Source: Plantago major (taxonomy: Eukaryota; Streptophyta; Magnoliopsida; Lamiales; Plantaginaceae). From it: a stretch of 64,000 bases of DNA. Each line of letters begins with the position of its first letter. Position 1 is the stretch's first letter. The notes beneath the pieces were generated by a model, which was given only the letters and a program-made list of their open reading frames with translations, was not told the DNA's origin and made no database searches. Where the stretch lies: the NCBI GenBank assembly GCA_026545765.1, contig CM048840.1, positions 10,107,265-10,171,264 of the forward strand, written 5' to 3'. The translations under genes and the position numbers were made by a program. Below, one piece after another: positions 34,441 to 46,529 of the stretch.

Positions 34441-34783
34441 AGGCTGACTCTCTATAGGTGATCAAACAACTCAAGAGTGACGAGGCCTCTATGACGAACA
34501 ATGGTGCAGTTTACGCTGATTCCAGACTTTATCTTGCAACTTTTGCTGATACAAGAATACTCCATATCAGACGTGAAGCTAACAACTTAGCACACCTGCT
34601 CTGTCACGACTTTGCTGAAGACTCTTTTGGCTATTTTGTTGTACCCTTCGATTATAGTGAACCTACTTAAGCTGCTTGGCCGTTCTATTCTTGTATTATG
34701 CTAGTCTTCCTGACTCTCTATACTGAGCTTTGCTCTCTCCTTTTAGATTAATAAATCCTTTCTTTCTCAAAAAAAAAAAAAAA
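34441..34783 (+). mobile_element. 3' tail of a LINE with poly(A)
   Basis: A short C-terminal frame, a 3' untranslated part with AATAAA near 34749 and a run of 14 A at 34769-34782. It is strongly 5'-truncated, as usual for target-primed LINE insertion. Confidence 0.78.
34458..34670 (+). pseudogene. LINE RNase H C-terminal fragment
   Basis: Seventy residues including RILHIRREANNLAHLLCHDF, the conserved end of the RNase H domain in plant LINE proteins (xxHxxREANxxAHxLA). The catalytic part of RNase H is missing. The ORF start is simply the first Met in the truncated copy. Confidence 0.7.
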
Positions 34784-34974
34784 TTTGTATTAGTTTAAGC
34801 ATTATTAGTATTAGTTTAAGTATTATTAGTATTAGTTTCAGGAACTCAGAAAATTAGTTTCAGGTTAATTAAAATTAGTTTCAGGAACCTAGAATGTTAG
34901 TTTCAGGTTCATTAAAGTTAGGGGCAACAATGTTAGTTGGGCTATTCTATGGTCTTTAGGAAGTAAAGTTTCAT

Positions 34975-35095
34975 TATATAATTGAATTGAACATTTTACA
35001 TTAATGGTTTAAAATTAAGTCGGAGTCAAAGTTGAAAAATGTTGACTGCAAAAAAGTCAAAACGTAACATTTGTAGTGGGACGGAGGGAGTAATT
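34975..35095. repeat. Second Stowaway-type MITE end
   Basis: Ends GTGGGACGGAGGGAGTA at about 35092, with upstream text of AAAGTTGAAAAATGTTGAC type that is usual inside such MITEs. The left end is not found. Confidence 0.5.
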
Positions 35096-35535
35096 AACAC
35101 TTTAATTAGATGAGTATATGTAAAATAAATAATTAAATATAAATAGTTAGAAATTAATTAACACTAATGAATGTCAACTATGTTATACATTAAAAGAAAA
35201 TAATTTCAAGTAAAGGGTGCCATGTCAATAAATGAGTTGGAATTATGAGCATTCTTATGGACTTAAATAATCCTAATTGGCAGCATGACATGTTTTCTCT
35301 GCCTAAAAATTATTTATTTTGATACATTTGAAAAATCTATACTTGGACATTTCATTGTTTTAATTGTAGTGATTACACTCACTAATTTTCTTCCCCAATC
35401 ACGAACTCATATTTCCATAAATTGGCAATCTATATACAAACAACACTCCAAAATATCATATGGTGTATTTCGTAGGCTTATCATTTCTCCATCTCCGTTT
35501 CATATCATGTTCATCTCCACGGGTTTAACTCAAGC
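35096..35535. other. AT-rich spacer before the gypsy element
   Basis: No coding frame or element end recognised; short frames look random. Confidence 0.45.
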
Positions 35536-36381
35536 TGATATATACATATGAGTCCGCCCCCGCCTCTTGCCGAAGTAAGACGACTTAATACGTTCTATAC
35601 ATATGCATTACTGGAGTTCACCCACAAGCTTCATGGTCCGACACTAGAACTCTTCTTATAATCAAGATTTCAAGTTGAAATGATGGGCCGGTCCGACCCT
35701 CCACATTCCTCACCACAGACGTATCTGCATTCTGGGGACTAGAATTCTGATCAATACAAATATAAAATGAGTCCGTCCTTTACTTTTGTCCGGTTGGAGT
35801 CTATGGACGGACTACCTCTGGTCTTGTCCTGAATATCGTCGTGAGTCCAACGCGCCACCTATCTCCGGGACCACTTGTCAACCTATCACCAAGCCGACCA
35901 AACTTCGGGATGTCAGAGAACTTGTCCCCAGAGCTCAACACTATAAATAGGAGGCATTTACTCCTCATAAAGGCAGGTAACGACTTCGCAATAATCCACT
36001 CTCTAAGTTTTGAGGTCCGGACCCAATCTTGATCCGCCTCCTAACTAGTTGAATCTTAGTCCGGACTGTCCAAGGCAGGCCAGCCCAAAAGGGTCTAACC
36101 CCTTCTATTCTTGTTTACAGTTCAGTCACTTCCAAGTGTCCAATCGACGGACCATCACACAGGGACAGTCTCACTTGACTGACGGACCCATTGCTATCAA
36201 GGAACTCTACACTCTGACTATCTCTTATTCCCAGGCGGACTCCTAATCTATACCCGGACTTATTCAACTAAAGGACTTCGAACTGAGAGTTAACGATTTA
36301 GGAAGAATCATACCTACGCTCCGACGGACTCTCTTTGATTTTAACTCTGACAATTGACTTATTCAGTTTTATCCCACATCA
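35536..36381 (+). repeat. 5' LTR of the gypsy element (about 846 bp)
   Basis: The right end CCCACATCA is next to the primer site. The left end TGATATATAC is chosen to give TGAT..ATCA ends and is uncertain, because no second LTR remains. A TATA box lies at 35942-35949. Confidence 0.5.
35942..35949 (+). promoter_or_regulatory. TATA box of the gypsy LTR
   Basis: TATAAATA in the context CACTATAAATAGGAGG, 440 bases before the LTR end; a typical LTR promoter position. Confidence 0.65.
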
Positions 36382-36383
36382 TA

Positions 36384-36401
36384 TTAGCGCCGTCTGTGGG
36401 A
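36384..36401 (+). promoter_or_regulatory. Primer-binding site of the gypsy element
   Basis: TTAGCGCCGTCTGTGGGA, two bases after the LTR end and close to the common plant form TTGGCGCCGTCTGTGGGA. Confidence 0.7.
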
Positions 36402-36422
36402 ATCCCCTACGTACAAAAAGTC

Positions 36423-38324
36423 ATGGCACCATCCAAGAGACAGACAAAAAGACTACTTCTACTCGTCCCCGATCTACGACCTCCAACGCCGGACCCTCTT
36501 CCCAACACCAACAACAAACCTCTGGTGGGAACGAGGCCTCCCTCTCCACCAAGGATGGCAGAACAAGCCCCACCTCCGCCACTAAATCCACCTCAGGCAC
36601 CAATCATACCAATCCTAGCAAACGTGGCTAAAGTGAGTGCTGATGGAATACTAGCCGGGTTCAACGAGGCACAAATTCAACTCTTGCAAGCAGCCCTGCA
36701 AATGAGAACCCAACCACCCAATCCTATGGGCATTCCCATAGCGGAGGCCCCAGTATACCCCATCCAGAATCAACCACAAAGGCAGGCAGTGGCAGAACAT
36801 GTGGTTGAATCTAGAGGACCTCCATATTCACAAAATACTGATCGATCTGAGAACATCAGAGCACCAAGCAGGAGAGCTCCAGAGGATCTGAGGAATCTAT
36901 TAAACAACCGAGCCCGCATTAAACAGGGGAGTGGGGGGGGGGGTGGGAAACCTCGTGACCCCACTCCCCGGGTCTCTACAAGAGGCCGACGCCCACGGGA
37001 CTACGAAAGGAGAGATCAATATCATGATCAATACACTGACCAGGAAACACTCTGCGCATACCGAGGAGACACACCTCCACGCACCTATGGGTGAAACAAC
37101 AGGGATAACAGATCACTTACTCCAGATGAAAGAAGGGAGGATGAAGAACACTATAGGAGAAGAGGGAGGAGTCAGGAAAGGCGTAGAGAAAGAACCAGGT
37201 TTAGGTCTGAGAGAGCCCATCGACAGGATTCACCCATGAATGAAACAGAAAGAATTAAAGAACAAGTCTGAATTCATGAGGCAGCTCTGGACCTGGAACG
37301 ATCAAAGTTAGAGTCACTCACTCAAACCAGGGACATTATCAAATATGGGTGGAATGTAAATCCTTTATGTTTGGCAATAAGGAGAACAGAACTACCTCTG
37401 GGGCGGAACCCACCCGCATCCAAAGAAATGTTTGATGGAAATTCATGTCCCATCGATCACAAAATTCGTTTTGAGGCATCTCTAGGAGGAATGGGCGTAC
37501 TAGACAATGTGAAGGCCCAATTATTCCCTAATACCTTCTATGGACCGACAATGACTTGGTGGAAACAACTCCGACCAGATTCCATCATGTCCTAGGATCA
37601 CTTGTTGGCAAAATTTACCCTGAGATTCGAAAATTTCCTGGAAACAGCACGACCTGTTAGCTATCTAGCAGAAATCGTACAAAAAGAACACGAGAGTCTA
37701 AGATCCTTAGTGAAGAGATTTGAGCAAGCCACAACCATGGTAGAGCAACACCCAATTATGGAACGAGTCATCCACATGGGTGAAAATACCAATAATGCTT
37801 CATTCCTTTACAAGCTTATTGACGCATACATAACCACCGAACGGGAACTTACCGACATGGTCAAGAAATTCTTGAGCACAAATGAGACTCTTGACAAAAT
37901 TGTGGTAAGGGCTGAGGTAAAGAAAGCCAAACCCGTACAGGATAATCCTAGATTGGGATACCAGCACTTCGAACAGAAAAGAAAAGGAGACAGGAGGGGA
38001 CGGATCGAGGAAAGAAGAAGATCCCCGCACAAGCTTTACATAAACTACACTGACTTGAAGGCTCCCAAGGAACAAATCCTCACCATCATGCAAAGTAAAG
38101 GAGTCCCGTTCGAATGGCCGGCCAAACACAGAGAGACAAGGTTCACCAGAAGCTCGAATGAGTATTGCCACTTTCATAGACAAGTGGGACACTCAACTGG
38201 AAAATGCATACATCTCAGACAGGAGATCCAGCGACTGATCGAAATGGGATACCTGCAAGAATATGTCATAAAACGATCCGATGGGGGCGACCGGCGGAAT
38301 CAGGAGCAGGGAAACACATCTTAG
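36423..38324 (+). pseudogene. Tat/Retand-like gag
   Basis: The start is the ATG at 36423 (MAPSKRQTK), 22 bases after the primer site; the same frame is open upstream but has no sense there. The N-terminal 220 residues are Pro- and Arg-rich. Frame changes occur near 37090 and 37240-37370. The conserved part begins with MFDGNSCPIDHKIRFEASL, then a stop at 37593-37595 and the frame 37602-38324 with FENFLETARPVSYLAEI, LVKRFEQ and a CX2HX4.. zinc knuckle CHFHRQVGHSTGKC. A G-run at 36932-36945 may have caused slippage. The protein would form the particle. Confidence 0.82.
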
Positions 38325-38719
38325 GATCAGCAAAACACAAGGGAGCGCAAGAATACCCCTCCTTGCAAATCTGGTCCACGACAGGTGAGAAATGACCAAC
38401 GGCCCCCAGACAGAAGGCGATCACTGAGCCCGAGGAGAACCTCAGCCTTGTATGGACCCCCAAGTCCAAGAGGGCGAAAAGAAGCTAGGAGATCCCCTAG
38501 CCCTAGAAGACAGCAAGGAAATCAGAGATCTCCTAGTTCGACCCGAGAGACAAGAAGGGTGGCTACGTAGGAACACAACCGACCTACGTAGAAGAGAACC
38601 TTGTCATTTATGGGAGAATACTTAGCATCGCAGGAGGACCAATAGGAGGGGATAGCCGGAACGCCCGTGAAGCAACAACCCGATCACTTCAGAAATCAGA
38701 TGAAAAGTCTATCAACATA

Positions 38720-39253
38720 GTGAAACCTGGCACCAATGTCATTACCTTCGATGAATTTGAAGCACCACCCCCATCCAGAGGTGAGGGATTAATCCACGAT
38801 CCCGATGTCCCATTGATGATAGAAGTAGACATTGTGGGATATGAGATGACCAAGGTACTCGTCGACACGGGAGCCTCCTCCAATATCCTCTTTATGAGCA
38901 TAGTCAGAAAAATGCAGATGAGCTTGAGAGGAATGATACCCGTAACGACAGACCTTGTGGGCTTTGGTGGATCAAATATTAGACCAAGAGGAGTCCTCTA
39001 TCTCTCACTTTCCATAGGAAAGGCACCGTGCCGAATCACCAAGCAGGTGCCATTCGTCATCACAGAAGCAGACTGTGACTACAACATCATCTTAGGAAGA
39101 CCAGCACTGAATCAATTCAAAGTGGTGGTATCAACCTTCCATCTAAAGATGAAATTCCCAACAGAAGCAGGAATCAGAACCATTAGTGGAGACCGGAGAC
39201 AAGGATGGAAATGTTACACCCTCTCCACCCGAAGAGCTTCCCGACCCTACTGA
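38720..39253 (+). pseudogene. Gypsy retropepsin-like protease
   Basis: It begins near ITFDEFEAPPP, then has the aspartic protease motif VLVDTGASSNILF at about residue 50 and the second-half IILGRPALNQF near 135. The region 38325-38719 between gag and protease is a basic, Arg/Ser/Pro-rich linker in shifted frames. A stop at 39253 separates it from RT. It would process the polyprotein. Confidence 0.83.
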
Positions 39254-39589
39254 AAGGAACAAGATATCAGGAGAGAAGAAGCCGACGTAAGGGCAAAGAG
39301 ACAATGTCTCTTCATACAGGAGAAGGTCCATAATCCGAGAAAGGAGAGACCCTTGGGGAAAGGGATGAATTGGCTAAAAATGGGTGTCGATAAGAAGAAG
39401 TCACCACCATCATAAAAGAAGGGGAAGACAGGATTGAGAAGTACAAGGTCATCCCACCAGGACCTCTAGGAGAAACCCCGACCAAGAGCTTTTTTCATGA
39501 AAACCGGATGGCACCTCATGAGGATGTCCTGGAAGTCCCTATCGTAGAGGGAATTAAGTCCAAAAAAGACCGCGAAAATCGTCTCGGAG

Positions 39590-41940
39590 ATGGATGCTGA
39601 GACAACCATCAAAATGGTGGCATTTCTTATAAAGAATGCCGATATCTTCACATGGAGCACGGAGGACTTAACCGGAATTGATCCCCGCATCATGGTGCAT
39701 GAACTTAACGTCAATTCAACGTCTGCCTATCTGTCAAACGAAAAGAGACCATGGCCCCATCAACAACAAAATCATCGCAGAAGAAGTTGAACGACTTCTC
39801 AAAGCAGGACATATTCAGGAAGTTCACTACTCAGATTGGATATGCAATGTGGTCCTAGTTGAAAACAGTCCGGGGAAGTGGAGGATGTGTAACGACTTTA
39901 CCACCCTCAACCGCTTCTGCCCAAAAGACCCATATCCTCTCCCAAGAATCAAGCAACTAGTAGACTCTACCGCAAGATGTGCCTTGCTAAGCTTTATGGA
40001 TGCTTTCCAAGGGTTCTACCAGATCAAGATGGCAAAACATGACATAGAGAAAATCGCCTTCATCACAGCAGGCAGAGTTTATTGTTTCAAAGTCATTCCG
40101 TTCGGACTACGCAACACAGGAGCTACATACTAGCGACTAATGAATCACATGTTCAGAGAAGAGCTGGGCAAATCAATGGAGGTTTACGTGGACGATATTT
40201 TGGTAAAAAGCAAGGAATCAACCGACCACATTCGACACCTAGAAAGATGTTTTGCCATAGTAAGGAAATATGGCATGAAGCTCAATCCGGCCAAATGCAC
40301 ATTCGGTGTTACAGGAGGAAAATTCCTAGGATACATGGTCACACAGAGAGGAATTGAGGCCAACCGAGAAAAGATAAAAGCCATACTAGAACTCTCCCAT
40401 CTGGAGAAACTCTGTGATGAGTCGATTTTGTACCGTCTCATTTGGTCTTTTTTACCGTCTTTTTGTCATCCTTGAGTATAGTTTTATTTAGTTTTCCTTG
40501 AATATTTTTACTTGTTTTGTTCTTTGCGTGTTTTGTAGATATTTGACTAAACCGCGCTAATTGAAGGCAAATTGGTGTATTTTATATGCATCTACAAGAA
40601 TTTGGAGTTCTAATGCCTCGTATGGATGCTAGAAGTGGAGCGGGAAGGCCAAAATATCAAGAATTGGAGTCAAAAGGCGTTGAAGGGCAAAGTTGTAATT
40701 TCCAGGAAAACTGGCGACGCTAGTTTTCAAACTGGCGTACGCCAGTGGTTCACTGTAACCAAACTGGTGATGCCAGTTTTCTTTTTTGCCATTCTTTCCG
40801 CGATTTGTTTCCTAATTCGCCCAAACCTAGTTTTTCTCCTTTCTATTACTTAGAACAAGACAGAATCACTTTTCATATTCATTATATTGTCAAGATTGAA
40901 CTTGGATCTCAAGCTAGACCTAGTTTCCAACGATTTTCACCTTATAATCCGACAATTATCATTGATTGGGAGCGTAATCTACATACTTTCTTGCATAAAT
41001 CGCTTCAGATTCTTCAGGTTCTACCTAGGGTTTGTGACAACGAAGGGTAAACCTGTATCAATTGATCGATTCCTCGTGTTTAGTATTAGATTATGTGTGT
41101 TAATCGTTTAATTGATTATTTGATTATGTCTTCGCATAACATGAGTAGCTAAACACCCTGATTATGGGGTGGTGACGGATTCAAGCATGCTAGCTAGGGT
41201 TTATGCGTTTATGTATAATCAAGTTACGATTACTTTGTGCCTTTTAGATTAAATTACATATCCTGCTATTACGTTTGATGCACAATCTGTCAATATCACT
41301 GTTAGATTAAGCATTTGATCCCTGGCAACCAAAACGTTTTTCGTCTTGCTTTATTCTAACAGTTAGTTGCAAACGGTAATAGTAGGATTAGCTTTATTGA
41401 TCGTAGCTTAGTGAAATTGACGCCTTTACTAATGCTATTCGTTTTCTGAACCCAAGTAGTGACAACTTAAGGTAATCGTTTCATGTGGATCGCATATTTC
41501 CTGTTAGCTAGCTTGTTCTCCAGTCACCACTCCATAATTCTCCTCATTCATATATTAATCTCGTTAAGTGTTAATCATATCTAGTTTTGTCTGCTTAGTT
41601 GTTTACTGTTACGATAGTTAATCATCTCGCTGCCGAAGCAAACAAACCTTTACATGCTTTTCATATTGTTACTTTTATTCGTAAACTGAAGCTTAGCCTA
41701 GTTAAGTCCCTAGAGACCGACCTCGGGGTTAACTTCACTACACTACAGGTTTTCGTAGTGTCAAGAGTTAGCAAATATCAAAACTTTGATATTGACACAT
41801 CACTCTGAGACGTCCAAAGACTTATAGGGAAGATGATATCCCTTAGCCGCATCATTTCTAGATCTGCTGAGAAGAATCTGCCATTCTTCAAAGTCCTAAG
41901 GAAATCCGACCATTTTGATTGGAACCCCGAATGCAGAAAG
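39590..41940 (+). pseudogene. Gypsy reverse transcriptase, split by a solo LTR
   Basis: Two overlapping frames at 39590-40133 hold the RT palm: DWICNVVLVENSPGKWRMC, FMDAFQGFYQIKM and PFGLRNTGATY. A TAG at 40131 interrupts it. The same frame continues through the catalytic EVYVDDILVKS and LGYMVTQRGIEAN to 40414, where the solo LTR begins. After the LTR and its target copy, 41808-41940 still encodes the RT/RNase H boundary with RIISRSAEKNLPFFKVLRK. It then ends abruptly at the SIRE-like LTR fragment. Confidence 0.87.
40410..41807 (+). mobile_element. Solo LTR inside the gypsy RT, with CTCTG target duplication
   Basis: The LTR runs from TGATGAG at 40415 to CACATCA at 41802 (1388 bp). CTCTG stands at 40410-40414 and again at 41803-41807, and the reading frame of the host element resumes after it. 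It holds the CTGGCGTACGCCAG palindrome at 40732-40745 and resembles the LTR piece at 7550-8199. The internal part was lost by LTR-LTR recombination. Confidence 0.9.
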
Positions 41941-42686
41941 GTTGTGTGTAAGTTCATGGTGTTTAATGTGTGTTTCAAGCATTCTAAGTGGTGATATTTA
42001 TAGTTGAATTTGAAGCCGTTTGAATAGTATCCATTAGGCTCAATTCAAATTCAAACTATTGATATCTGAAAATAGTACCGCAGAAGACGTTGTCTCTTTT
42101 CAGAGATTTCCTCTTTTGTTCAGATGTCTCTGTCTGCGCAATTATTGCATTGTACTATTCTTGTCTTGTAGTGCCAACGGAACTATGCACGCTTTCTGAA
42201 GCATTGCATGTCCCTTTCCAGAGACCTTCACATCTCCAGATACCTGTTGAAACATTGTTTCCCAGAAACATAGTTTTATCCAAGGTATCTGAGTGTAGGT
42301 TTCTGTGGGCACTTTTCCTCGTTCAGAAACCTTGTGTTCTCATATATATTTTGCACAACTTGTTTATTGAAAAACACTTGTTTCTTTAAGATATCTGGAC
42401 ATAGGTATCTGATGAGACCAATTTCCTTTGTCTTTAGCAATCTTGTGCAGTCTTCAAATCTTCAAATTTGTTGAACTCTTTTGCCGGATGTCTTCTTCTT
42501 GGTCTTCTTCAAAGATATAAAAATTACATTCAGAGACCTAACATCCTATACAAGATTTGCTAGACTATCATACTTAGTGATTTTCCTCTTTTACAGTGTT
42601 CAAGTGAACCAAGAGTACTAACCACCTTTCCGAGCTAAAATAAGTCATTAGGTTGCTGATCAAAATCTAAACAAATATTCCTAAAA
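41941..42686 (-). repeat. 3' LTR of copy B, U3-side fragment
   Basis: Homologous to about 6735-7549 of the copy A LTR (shared AATCTTGTGCAGTCTTCAAA and AACATCCTATACAAGATT). The part that would follow the transcription start, including the hairpin repeats, is missing at the junction with the gypsy element. A TATA box is kept at 41995-42002. Confidence 0.85.
41995..42002 (-). promoter_or_regulatory. TATA box of copy B LTR fragment
   Basis: TATAAATA on the minus strand, aligned with the one in copy A. Confidence 0.6.
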
Positions 42687-42701
42687 AATTTCCCCCTTTT
42701 T
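42687..42701 (-). promoter_or_regulatory. Polypurine tract of copy B
   Basis: The minus strand reads AAAAGGGGGAAATTT, directly before the LTR start, which is mutated from TGTTAGG to TTTTAGG. Such a tract primes plus-strand DNA synthesis. Confidence 0.75.
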
Positions 42702-43116
42702 AATCAGTCAACGATGACTATATTTAAAACCTATTAAATCTTGGAAGAGGGATCAATCCAACACTTAATCATTTCTTATGATCTTTTCAATTCATTTTAA
42801 TCAAGTGTAGAAAGTAAACATCAACTAAATCACAAGGTGTGATCCTTGCTGACAAGTTATCTTTTTATAGATTGATATCTGAGAGTAGGTTCATCAGACA
42901 TGTTACAAGGAAAGTTCACAGATAACTTTTACAATGATAAAACAATAAAGCACAATCAACAAGATACAAAATAAATAGTTAACTAGGACAACATGAGTAA
43001 CCAAGCTCCGAGTAAACATCCTAATTAACTTGTCTTCAAGTCTTCAAATCTTCAGCAGCTCCAAGGATCAATTTGCATACTCCCTATCTCCAAATCTTTT
43101 GATGTCATCTGAGTAG
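42702..43116. other. 3' untranslated part of copy B
   Basis: Noncoding sequence between the end of the additional ORF and the polypurine tract. Confidence 0.6.
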
Positions 43117-45717
43117 TCATAGAGCAAAGTTCAACATCTCAGTGTCTCTGGCATAACCACATACTTCTTTGTATGATTTGGTGGGATTCGTCTTGGCAAA
43201 GTGTTTGATCAATAAATACTTTCCCCATTTCAAGGCATGCTCAATTCTGATATCTGATAGCTTGAAGTAATCATATACGATCCCCATATATCTGATGTCA
43301 CCCTTGTATTGATCTTCAGTCATGTAGAATGACTCAAAGGGTTCCACAGCAAGTCTTGGCCTTGTGCCTGTTCCAGTGAGGTTTGGGACTCTATGCACAT
43401 CATCAGGTTTTCCATAAGGACATTCATCATTAAGGTCCTTCCTCATGGCTTCGAGACTCTTGACAACTTCAAAATCCAACCAAGCTTTGATGTGATTGGT
43501 GTTGATCAAGTCTGGCTTATCTTTTCTCCATGCCATAAGTTGTTGATGGATGGGTACTGGAAATCCTTTTTCATTTACAAGCAAGTGCTTGAGTTCCAGT
43601 ATCCAGTATCCATTCCTCTGATGAATACACCTGTAGGAGGAGGAGTTATTGTCAGTCTTCACATACTCAATTCTGGCTTCTTCTGGCCTGAGTGGAAGTT
43701 GACCTTTTCTTCTTTCAGCTCTCAATCTATTCCTCCCTTGCCTTGAGTTTTCCCTTGGATTGCTTGAAGAACCACCCTGGATTGACTTGGTATTTCCAGA
43801 GGGTGTTTTAGCTGCTAAAGGCTTTGCAGCTATGGGCTCAGATAGGCTATCAACCCTTTTCCTTTTTCTGTAAAGAGGAGCTTCATCTTCATCAGTCTCT
43901 TCATCATCATCATCAATGTTAATCTTTGTGGGAGCCTTGGTACCCCTTGGAGGTCTTTGTGCCCTGGCCCTTGTTGTTATTGTTTGTTCAGGAGGTTGTT
44001 GGGAAGTAGCTACTACTTGTAAAGCAGCTTGACATGAGGAGGGCTCATTGATTCTGAGTGGTGGTTGGGAAGATTTCTTCTTGTTTCCTCTTCCTTTCTG
44101 AGCACCAGAACCTTCCCCTTGTCTTGGATACTTTTCCCCCTTAGTCATTGTGGACTGACTAAGTGTCACAAAGGATTCTGAGAGAGACTCAAAGTTTCCT
44201 TGTAGATAATTGTAAGCAGCAACCAACTTTTGAAGTTCAGTCTTGAGCTCCTGATTTTGTTTGATAAGTCCTGTTTCCTTATCAGTGAGCCTGTGGACCT
44301 TGAGTAGCATCTGCTTTTCCAGCAGCATAGCTAGCCTCATTGAGGGCTTTTTCAGCAAGATTATTGTCATCATCCCTTACCATGCCTAGGTCTCTCTGAG
44401 CAATGACCAAGCTTGTTGATCTCTGAGTGATTAACTCAGTGAAATTCTTCATTTCAGCAGGGACTGAAGCAATTACTTCTTCATTTTGATGAGACAACTC
44501 CTTTCTTAGAGTTGCCAGAACCTGGTATCTGGCCATGTAATCATGGGAGTTGAGATTTGGTGTCTTACTGAAGCTTTGAGGAGCTATCAGTTTTCTCTTT
44601 AAGTGAGAAACTCCCAAGTGAACATTTGCATGTTCTGCCAAGGTTCTGTCTTCTTTATCATCTGAGTCTTCATCCCAATGATCTTCATCCTCTTGGGCAT
44701 TTTCATCAATATTCTCTAGCCCAGCGACCATCTCAGAGATGGGCTTCTTTCCTTTAAGTGAGGAGGATGGTACTTCTTTTGGTGATGCCACCTTAGCATC
44801 ATGTTTGTCTTCAGATACTTGCTCAGTATCAAATTCCTCAGCAATTGCCTAAACGGCAAGCTGGAGTTCTTTCATCTCAGTATAAGATTCCATTTCCTTG
44901 ATTGTTTGATCTTCAATCTTTTGGAGCTTTGCTTTGGATTCAGATATCTTCTCTCTTCCAGTTGAAGATTTAGCTTTTGTTCTTCCTCCAACAGTTGTTT
45001 GAGTTGAGCAACTCTGGCTTGTGCATCCAATATTTTTTTAGTGTTGTCCTCAGAGTGCTCAACTACTTGTTCAGTAGAGTCTTTTTGTTGGGGAGATAGA
45101 TGTGTAGACTTCTGAGGAGATGGAGGAGGGGAATTTTGTGAAGTCCTCTCAGTGTGCTTTTCAGCAACTGATGTATTATTACCTTGTGTAATCATTCCTA
45201 TCCCTGGTGCAGGGGCATCATCATCATCCTTGTGATGGTCAGAAGGAGGTTCTTCAAAATTATTCTCATTTGTTTCCTCCTCATCTTCAGAAACCAGATT
45301 GATCACTTCAGGAAGTGTGACCAATTGTCCATTTACTTCCTCTTGCTCAGATGGTATGATTTGTAGAGACTTGGGCAAGATTGTCTTGAATGCCATCTCC
45401 ATTCTGGTCTGACCATCTGCCTTTTCAAAGGCTTCAATAAGCTTGTGTGCTACTTCCTTCATGAAGTTCTTATTCATCAACGTGGCAAATGCGTATTGCT
45501 CAGTTGGAAACATTGCATGCACATAATTCTCCAAGTCAAATGCTCTTGCTCTTCTGGTAGGGTGATCAGTGACCCTTGCGATCTCAAACAGATCAGAGCA
45601 TCTGAGTCTCTGCCATTTCTTGAAACACTTTAGATGCTTTGGCAGAGTATGAGCCTTGAAGAATGGAAGTAGGTCCTTGTTCAAATCTTCAGGGACCACT
45701 AAGGCACTAGCTTGAGC

Positions 45718-45795
45718 CTGAAAGAGAGAGTTTTGAGTTAGTTTCAAAACTTTAGTAGATATCTGGATTTTAGAGTAGTTAAGTATATGTGTTAC
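45718..45795 (-). other. Predicted intron 5 of the additional ORF (78 bp)
   Basis: On the minus strand GCACAG/GTAACA and CTCTTTCAG/GCTCAA. It contains CCAGATATCTAC. Phase 0. The exon upstream ends EPVDVAQ and the exon downstream begins AQASALVV. Confidence 0.7.
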
Positions 45796-45915
45796 CTGTG
45801 CAACATCAACAGGCTCAGAAGGTTGGACTACTGAGGTTCCAGGTGCCTCAGATATCTTGGTGTGAGGAGGAGACTTGGAAGTTTGATCCTCAGCATCCTC
45901 TCTTTCTTTTTGAAC

Positions 45916-45998
45916 CTGAGAATAAAATATAACATAACACTTAGAAATTTATTAGGAGAGAAACACTTAGACAATTTGATATCTGAGAAGTCAATTAC
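45916..45998 (-). other. Predicted intron 4 of the additional ORF (83 bp)
   Basis: GTGGAG/GTAATT and TTTATTCTCAG/GTTCAA on the minus strand, phase 0. It contains CTCAGATATC. The 120-bp exon 45796-45915 follows it. Confidence 0.7.
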
Positions 45999-46151
45999 CT
46001 CCACAGTAGGAGGCTCAGACACTTGTCTCTCAGAAGCTTGTGCAGTTTCTGGTATTTTCTCTGGTGATGAAGGCTTGGTGGCCTCATCAATTTCCATTGG
46101 TTGAGGGGATTGAGTGGGCAATTCCCCAACAACTTCTACTTCTGTTTGAGC

Positions 46152-46230
46152 CTATGAGTAGAAAGTGTTAAGTATTTAGAAAAATGATCAGAGTAACATT
46201 GTGAAGAATATAGATATCTGAGATATATAC
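46152..46230 (-). other. Predicted intron 3 of the additional ORF (79 bp)
   Basis: AAGAAG/GTATAT and TCTACTCATAG/GCTCAA, phase 0. It contains CTCAGATATCTATATT. The 153-bp exon 45999-46151 follows it. Confidence 0.7.
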
Positions 46231-46341
46231 CTTCTTAATATAAGGCTCAGATACTTGTTCCTCAGAGACTTTGTGAGTCTCTGGTTGGTTCTCTGATGAG
46301 TTAGGCTTCTCAGCCTCATCATTTTTCTTCTCAGTTGGGGC

Positions 46342-46421
46342 CTATTAGAAACAAACACTTAGTTAGTCAAGTGTATACAATAGATATCTGAAAAGTTATG
46401 TCTTAAGAAACTGTTTTCCAC
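46342..46421 (-). other. Predicted intron 2 of the additional ORF (80 bp)
   Basis: TTACAG/GTGGAA and GTTTCTAATAG/GCCCCA, phase 0. It contains TTCAGATATCTATTG. The 111-bp exon 46231-46341 follows it. Confidence 0.7.
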
Positions 46422-46529
46422 CTGTAATACAGGCTCAGGTTTCTTAAGTGGTGAGGCTATGGGAGACTCCTTCTCAGTCTCTGAGGCAAGCTTTGCAGCT
46501 TCCTCTTATTCTTTTGTTTCTAATTTAGC

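Larger units (their letters stand above)
34318..34960. repeat. Degenerate TTAGTTTCAGG repeat block split by a LINE tail
   Basis: TTAGTTTCAGG and variants (GTTAGTTTCAGGTTCATTAA, TTAGTTTCAGGAACTCAGAA) recur about ten times in 34330-34425 and 34790-34960. The LINE tail at 34441-34783 lies in the middle. Confidence 0.75.
35536..41940 (+). mobile_element. Tat/Retand-like Ty3/gypsy retrotransposon, 3'-truncated
   Basis: Order on the plus strand: LTR, primer site, gag, protease, RT and the start of RNase H. A solo LTR interrupts it at 40415-41802 and the SIRE-like LTR cuts it off at 41940. The gag zinc knuckle CHFHRQVGHSTGKC and the protease text fit the Tat/Retand branch. Integrase and the 3' LTR are missing. 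Confidence 0.85.
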
